DNA from: a virus
Length of the DNA stretch: 45,449 bases
IMG/VR virus record: IMGVR_UViG_3300048694_000804
Coordinates: 1-45,449 of that record
Reading direction: 5' to 3' (one strand)
The position numbers were made by a program, and so were the translations under genes. Under the pieces are notes generated by a model. The model had not been told where the DNA came from and did not search any database. It worked only from the letters and a program-made list of their open reading frames with translations. Within the stretch, counting starts at the first letter, position 1. The number at the start of each line of letters is the position of its first letter. Shown in pieces: positions 43,403 through 45,449 of this stretch.

Positions 43403-43942
43403 ATGGCAGGAAGTATCGCAGATTTCAAGGCCAATTTTAAAAAAGAACTTGCAAGGCCCAATCGTTTTGATGTATCCATCATTGTTCCTCCTGTTTTGAC
43501 TGTTTTTGCGGGTCAACCAAACGCAAACCGAACACTCAAATACAGCTGTGAAAATGCTATGTTGCCAAGTAGAACCTTTGCAACAACAGAACAAAAAACA
43601 TATGGACCTATTGAAAAGTATCCATATTTGACCACATACAACGACTTGGATTTGACTTTCATCGTTGATTCTGAGATGAATCAGAAATATATTTTTGATG
43701 CATGGTTGGAGTATATCAACCCTGCGTTTACAAATAACTTCAAATACAAAGCAGATTATGCAACATATTTGACCGTGAATCAATACAATACAGAAAACGA
43801 AATTGTTTATTCTGCTGATTTCTTTGAATGTTATCCAATCTCCATGAACCAGATGGATTTAGACTGGTCTGCTGATGGATATCATAAATTAACAGTAACT
43901 TTTGCTTATACTAGATGGTTCAATAGAACATTTGTCATTTAA
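43403..43942 (+). CDS. gp19-type tail tube protein (179 aa)
   Basis: The pattern fits the T4 gp19 tube fold: FKKELARPNRFDVSIIVPP (T4 ARPNLFQVEISY), LKYSCENAMLPSRTFATTEQ (T4 FQCKATALPAG), a TFIVDSEMNQKYIFDAWLEY segment (T4 TVMNDEAHDARQKFVDW), YATYLTVNQYN, then FFECYPISMNQMDLDWSADG and HKLTVTFAYTRWF (T4 ELQLDWDSNNEIQTFEVTLALDYW). Its length is 179 residues against 163. Besides the major tube gp19, a tube-initiating or minor paralogue is possible, because it lies next to hub genes and the usual sheath gene neighbour (gp18) is not in the window. It begins directly after the previous stop codon, with AAGGA about 9 bases upstream. Confidence 0.85.
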   Translation: MAGSIADFKANFKKELARPNRFDVSIIVPPVLTVFAGQPNANRTLKYSCENAMLPSRTFATTEQKTYGPIEKYPYLTTYNDLDLTFIVDSEMNQKYIFDAWLEYINPAFTNNFKYKADYATYLTVNQYNTENEIVYSADFFECYPISMNQMDLDWSADGYHKLTVTFAYTRWFNRTFVI

Positions 43943-43946
43943 AACT

Positions 43947-43952
43947 GAGGAG
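43947..43952 (+). promoter_or_regulatory. Strong Shine-Dalgarno for the gp26/gp51-type gene
   Basis: GAGGAG lies 5 bases before the ATG at 43958, the strongest ribosome binding site in the rightward block. It suggests high-level translation of this hub/chaperone gene independent of the gene before it. Confidence 0.7.
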
Positions 43953-43957
43953 ATATT

Positions 43958-44686
43958 ATGGCTTTACCTAAACTTGAAGTGCCAACATACGAACTTGAAT
44001 TGCCACTTTCTGGAAAGAAAATTAAATACCGACCATTCTTGGTCAAAGAACAGAAAAACCTGATGATGGCCATGGAATCCGGTGATGCGGAGACCATCCA
44101 ATATAATGTCAGAGAGATTCTAAACGTCTGTACCATGACAAAAAATATTGATATAGATGACTTACCAATTTTAGATATAGAATATTATTTTGTTAATCTT
44201 CGTGCAAAATCGGTCGGTGAAATTGTTGAATCAAAATATCGTTGCAACAATGATGTGAATGGACAAGAATGTGGTAATACGATGGATGCAAAAGTTGATT
44301 TAACTCAAATCAAACCAGAATGGGAAGAAAAGATTGATCCTGAAATCAAATTGACGGATAAAATCGTTATCAAGATGAGATATCCAAAATTTGGTATTAT
44401 TAAAGATTCTGTTAATGTTGATAATATTACTGATGTAACCTTTAATATGATTGCCAGCTCAATTGAATATATCTATGATGGCGAACAATTTTATTATGCA
44501 AAAGAAACAACCAAAGAAGAATTGTTGGAGTTTATTGAACAGTTGAGTCAACAACAATTTGAAAAGATTGAAAAATTCTTTGCGAATCTACCAAAGATGA
44601 AAAAGAATATTGAAATGACCTGTTCTAAATGCGGTTTTCATCATAAAATGGAAGTTGAGGGTCTTGAAAGTTTTTTCGCATTTTAA
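43958..44686 (+). CDS. gp26: Baseplate hub assembly protein of the T4 gp26/gp51 family (242 aa)
   Basis: This 242-residue protein fits the T4_baseplate family (gp26/gp51): LEVPTYELELPLSGKKIKYR, PFLVKEQKNLMMAMESGDAE, VREILNVCT, DIDDLPILDIEYYFVNLRAK and SVGEIVESKYRC. Two Cys pairs, Cys96/Cys105 and Cys222/Cys225 (CSKCGFHH), could form a zinc site. In T4 these proteins are needed in catalytic amounts to build the hub and are absent or minor in the virion. Near the end the frame reads S-F-F-A-F-stop across the heptamer TTTTTTC (44671-44677), with the -1 frame open for 62 further codons. The gene thus resembles the first member of the siphophage G/GT chaperone pair and, like it, lies just upstream of a long tail gene. 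Whether gp26 or gp51 is the closer T4 relative cannot be decided here. Confidence 0.85.
   Translation: MALPKLEVPTYELELPLSGKKIKYRPFLVKEQKNLMMAMESGDAETIQYNVREILNVCTMTKNIDIDDLPILDIEYYFVNLRAKSVGEIVESKYRCNNDVNGQECGNTMDAKVDLTQIKPEWEEKIDPEIKLTDKIVIKMRYPKFGIIKDSVNVDNITDVTFNMIASSIEYIYDGEQFYYAKETTKEELLEFIEQLSQQQFEKIEKFFANLPKMKKNIEMTCSKCGFHHKMEVEGLESFFAF
44671..44677 (+). promoter_or_regulatory. Candidate -1 programmed frameshift site TTTTTTC
   Basis: The heptamer T TTT TTC is in the correct zero-frame register (X XXY YYZ, codons TTT TTC at 44672-44677), 3 codons before the stop. GAGGG at 44657-44661 ends 9 bases upstream, close to the spacing of the dnaX stimulatory element. No strong downstream hairpin is evident in the AT-rich sequence that follows. 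Confidence 0.7.
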
Positions 44687-44865
44687 TTTGTTATGATACA
44701 TTAAGTAATTATTATAAGACTAATTTTGGATTGATGCAACACCACAAATATAGTCTGACCGAACTTGAAGATATGATACCATGGGAACGTGACATTTATG
44801 TTACCTTATTGATTCAGTATTTGGAAGAAGAAAATAGAAAACTAAGAGAACGGATGAAAAGTTAA
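44677..44865 (+). CDS. Frameshift extension (T-like domain) of the gp26/gp51-type protein
   Basis: After a -1 slip at 44671-44677 the ribosome would read 62 more codons: RILICYDTLSNYYKTNFGLM, then QHHKYSLTELEDMIPWERDI, then YVTLLIQYLEEEN and a basic end, giving a fusion of about 302 residues. The IPWERDIY.TLL.QYL.EE segment is the kind of sequence seen in the T part of G-T tail chaperones. The -1 frame has no stop before the slip site other than TGA at 44665. An internal ATG at 44734 could start a free 43-residue protein, but it has only a weak TGGAT in front of it and would omit the coding-looking stretch before it (LSNYYKTNFGLM). I therefore favour the frameshift. The alternative is a separate small gene. 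Confidence 0.7.
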   Translation, partial: RILICYDTLSNYYKTNFGLMQHHKYSLTELEDMIPWERDIYVTLLIQYLEEENRKLRERMKS

Positions 44866-45449
44866 ATGCCAGAAGTATCAGAAGAAGGTAAAAGTATTGT
44901 CAAAAGAGTTATGGGTTTGTTTCGTAGTAATGAACAAACCAAGGATTCTATTGGTAAAAATTCTTCCAGCACAGAAATACTTTCTGGCATATACAAAATG
45001 TTGGTGCAAAGAGAGACACAAAGAGCTCTTGATTACAAAACAGATAAAAAACAAAATCAGGCAGAAGAAAGAGAATTAGAAAAAAGACATAGAGAAATTC
45101 TCAAGGCCTTATCATTTAAAAGACCACCAAAAAAACAAATAGAAAAAAAGGTTGCGGAAGAAAAACCAGCCAAACCGACTACACCAACTAAAGGTGAAAA
45201 ACCACCTGAAGCGGCATCAAAAACAGGAGCTCCTAAAGCTGAGCCACCTACGGCTGCAACACCAAAAGCTGAGCAACCAAAGGCCGCAACACCAAAAGCT
45301 GAACCACCTACAACTGCAGCACCAAAACCATCAGCTGAACCGCCTACAGCTGCAGCACCAAAACCATCAGCTGAACCACCTACAGCTGCAGCACCAAAAC
45401 CATCAGCTGAACCACCTACAGCTGCAGCACCAAAACCATCAGCTGAACC
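44866..45449 (+). CDS. Large tail protein, N-terminal part only, with Pro/Ala repeats
   Basis: It starts at the ATG immediately after the extension's TAA (TAAATG) and stays open to the right edge (194 codons). Residues 1-80 are helical and charged (ILSGIYKMLVQRETQRALDY, then RELEKRHREILKAL), followed by a Lys/Pro-rich linker and tandem repeats of the type A-E-P-P-T-A-A-A-P-K-P-S. In phages with a G/GT pair the next gene is the tape-measure protein; in T4-like aquatic phages a long tail protein with a peptidase or lysozyme domain often sits here. Either would fit, and the deciding C-terminal part is outside the window. The repeat linker probably separates an N-terminal anchoring helix from a later domain. 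Confidence 0.75.
   Translation, partial: MPEVSEEGKSIVKRVMGLFRSNEQTKDSIGKNSSSTEILSGIYKMLVQRETQRALDYKTDKKQNQAEERELEKRHREILKALSFKRPPKKQIEKKVAEEKPAKPTTPTKGEKPPEAASKTGAPKAEPPTAATPKAEQPKAATPKAEPPTTAAPKPSAEPPTAAAPKPSAEPPTAAAPKPSAEPPTAAAPKPSAE
45238..45449 (+). repeat. In-frame tandem repeat: two 30-base then four 36-base units
   Basis: Units start at 45238 and 45268 (30 bases, peptide AEPPTAATPK and a variant), then at 45298, 45334, 45370 and 45406 (36 bases, AEPPTAAAPKPS), with a partial unit at the right edge. The 36-base copies are nearly identical to one another (differences such as CCG/CCA and ACT/GCT), and arise from the 30-base unit by an added Pro-Ser. The copy number is probably unstable. 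Confidence 0.9.

Noticed and set aside
44734-44865. Independent 43-residue gene starting at ATG 44734
   Set aside because: The start has only a weak TGGAT before it, and coding-looking sequence continues upstream in the same frame back to the slippery heptamer; a -1 frameshift extension explains the region better. It is kept only as the alternative.

Overview
This window looks like part of the genome of a tailed phage with a T4-type contractile tail. Nearly every position is coding, genes abut or overlap by 1-4 bases, and the recognisable genes are T4-type baseplate and tail genes: homologues of gp48, gp53, gp27, gp5 (split), gp25, gp6, gp7 and gp8, a gp4 head-completion nuclease, a gp19-type tube protein and a gp26/gp51-type hub protein. 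The DNA is AT-rich. The fibre families (DUF4815 giant protein, LamG arrays, heptads rich in Q-A-N and A-F, S74 tips) are those I associate with T4-like phages of marine and freshwater bacteria. The host cannot be read from the sequence.

Layout. Two divergent late gene blocks meet at about 42302-42333. Leftward (minus strand, 42301 down to 1) come first the baseplate genes: gp48, gp53, gp27, gp5 OB domain, an uncharacterised helical protein, gp5 needle, an uncharacterised protein, gp25, gp6, gp7, a fibre-like protein and gp8. Next is the 2082-residue DUF4815 protein, then about 22 kb of host-recognition apparatus. That part holds two S74-tipped fibres in overlap, small virion proteins, a GGTG-repeat fibre, a coiled-coil protein, a 1759-residue repeat fibre, a predicted seven-bladed propeller, a 1616-residue six-LamG protein, and a glycine-rich protein that runs off the left edge. 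Rightward (plus strand, 42334 to the end) are gp4, an unrecognised conserved protein, a tail-tube-type protein, the gp26/gp51-type hub protein with a strong candidate -1 frameshift extension, and a proline/alanine-repeat protein that runs off the right edge.

Regulation. Eight copies of an NATAAATA late-promoter-like octamer sit directly upstream of genes and point at them. The one for the leftward block contains, on its opposite strand, the start codon of gp4. Three copies lie 4-5 bases before an ATG that lacks a clear Shine-Dalgarno sequence, which suggests leaderless late mRNAs.

Most notable: (i) a TTTTTTC slippery heptamer near the end of the gp26/gp51-type gene, with an upstream GAGGG element, opening a 62-codon -1 extension like the G/GT tail-chaperone arrangement; (ii) a three-gene replacement for gp5 with no lysozyme domain; (iii) a shared C-terminal DGGxF peptide on three consecutive virion proteins; (iv) a seven-repeat propeller in the fibre cluster; (v) a recurring GxGY beta domain in gp6, gp7, gp8 and the DUF4815 protein.
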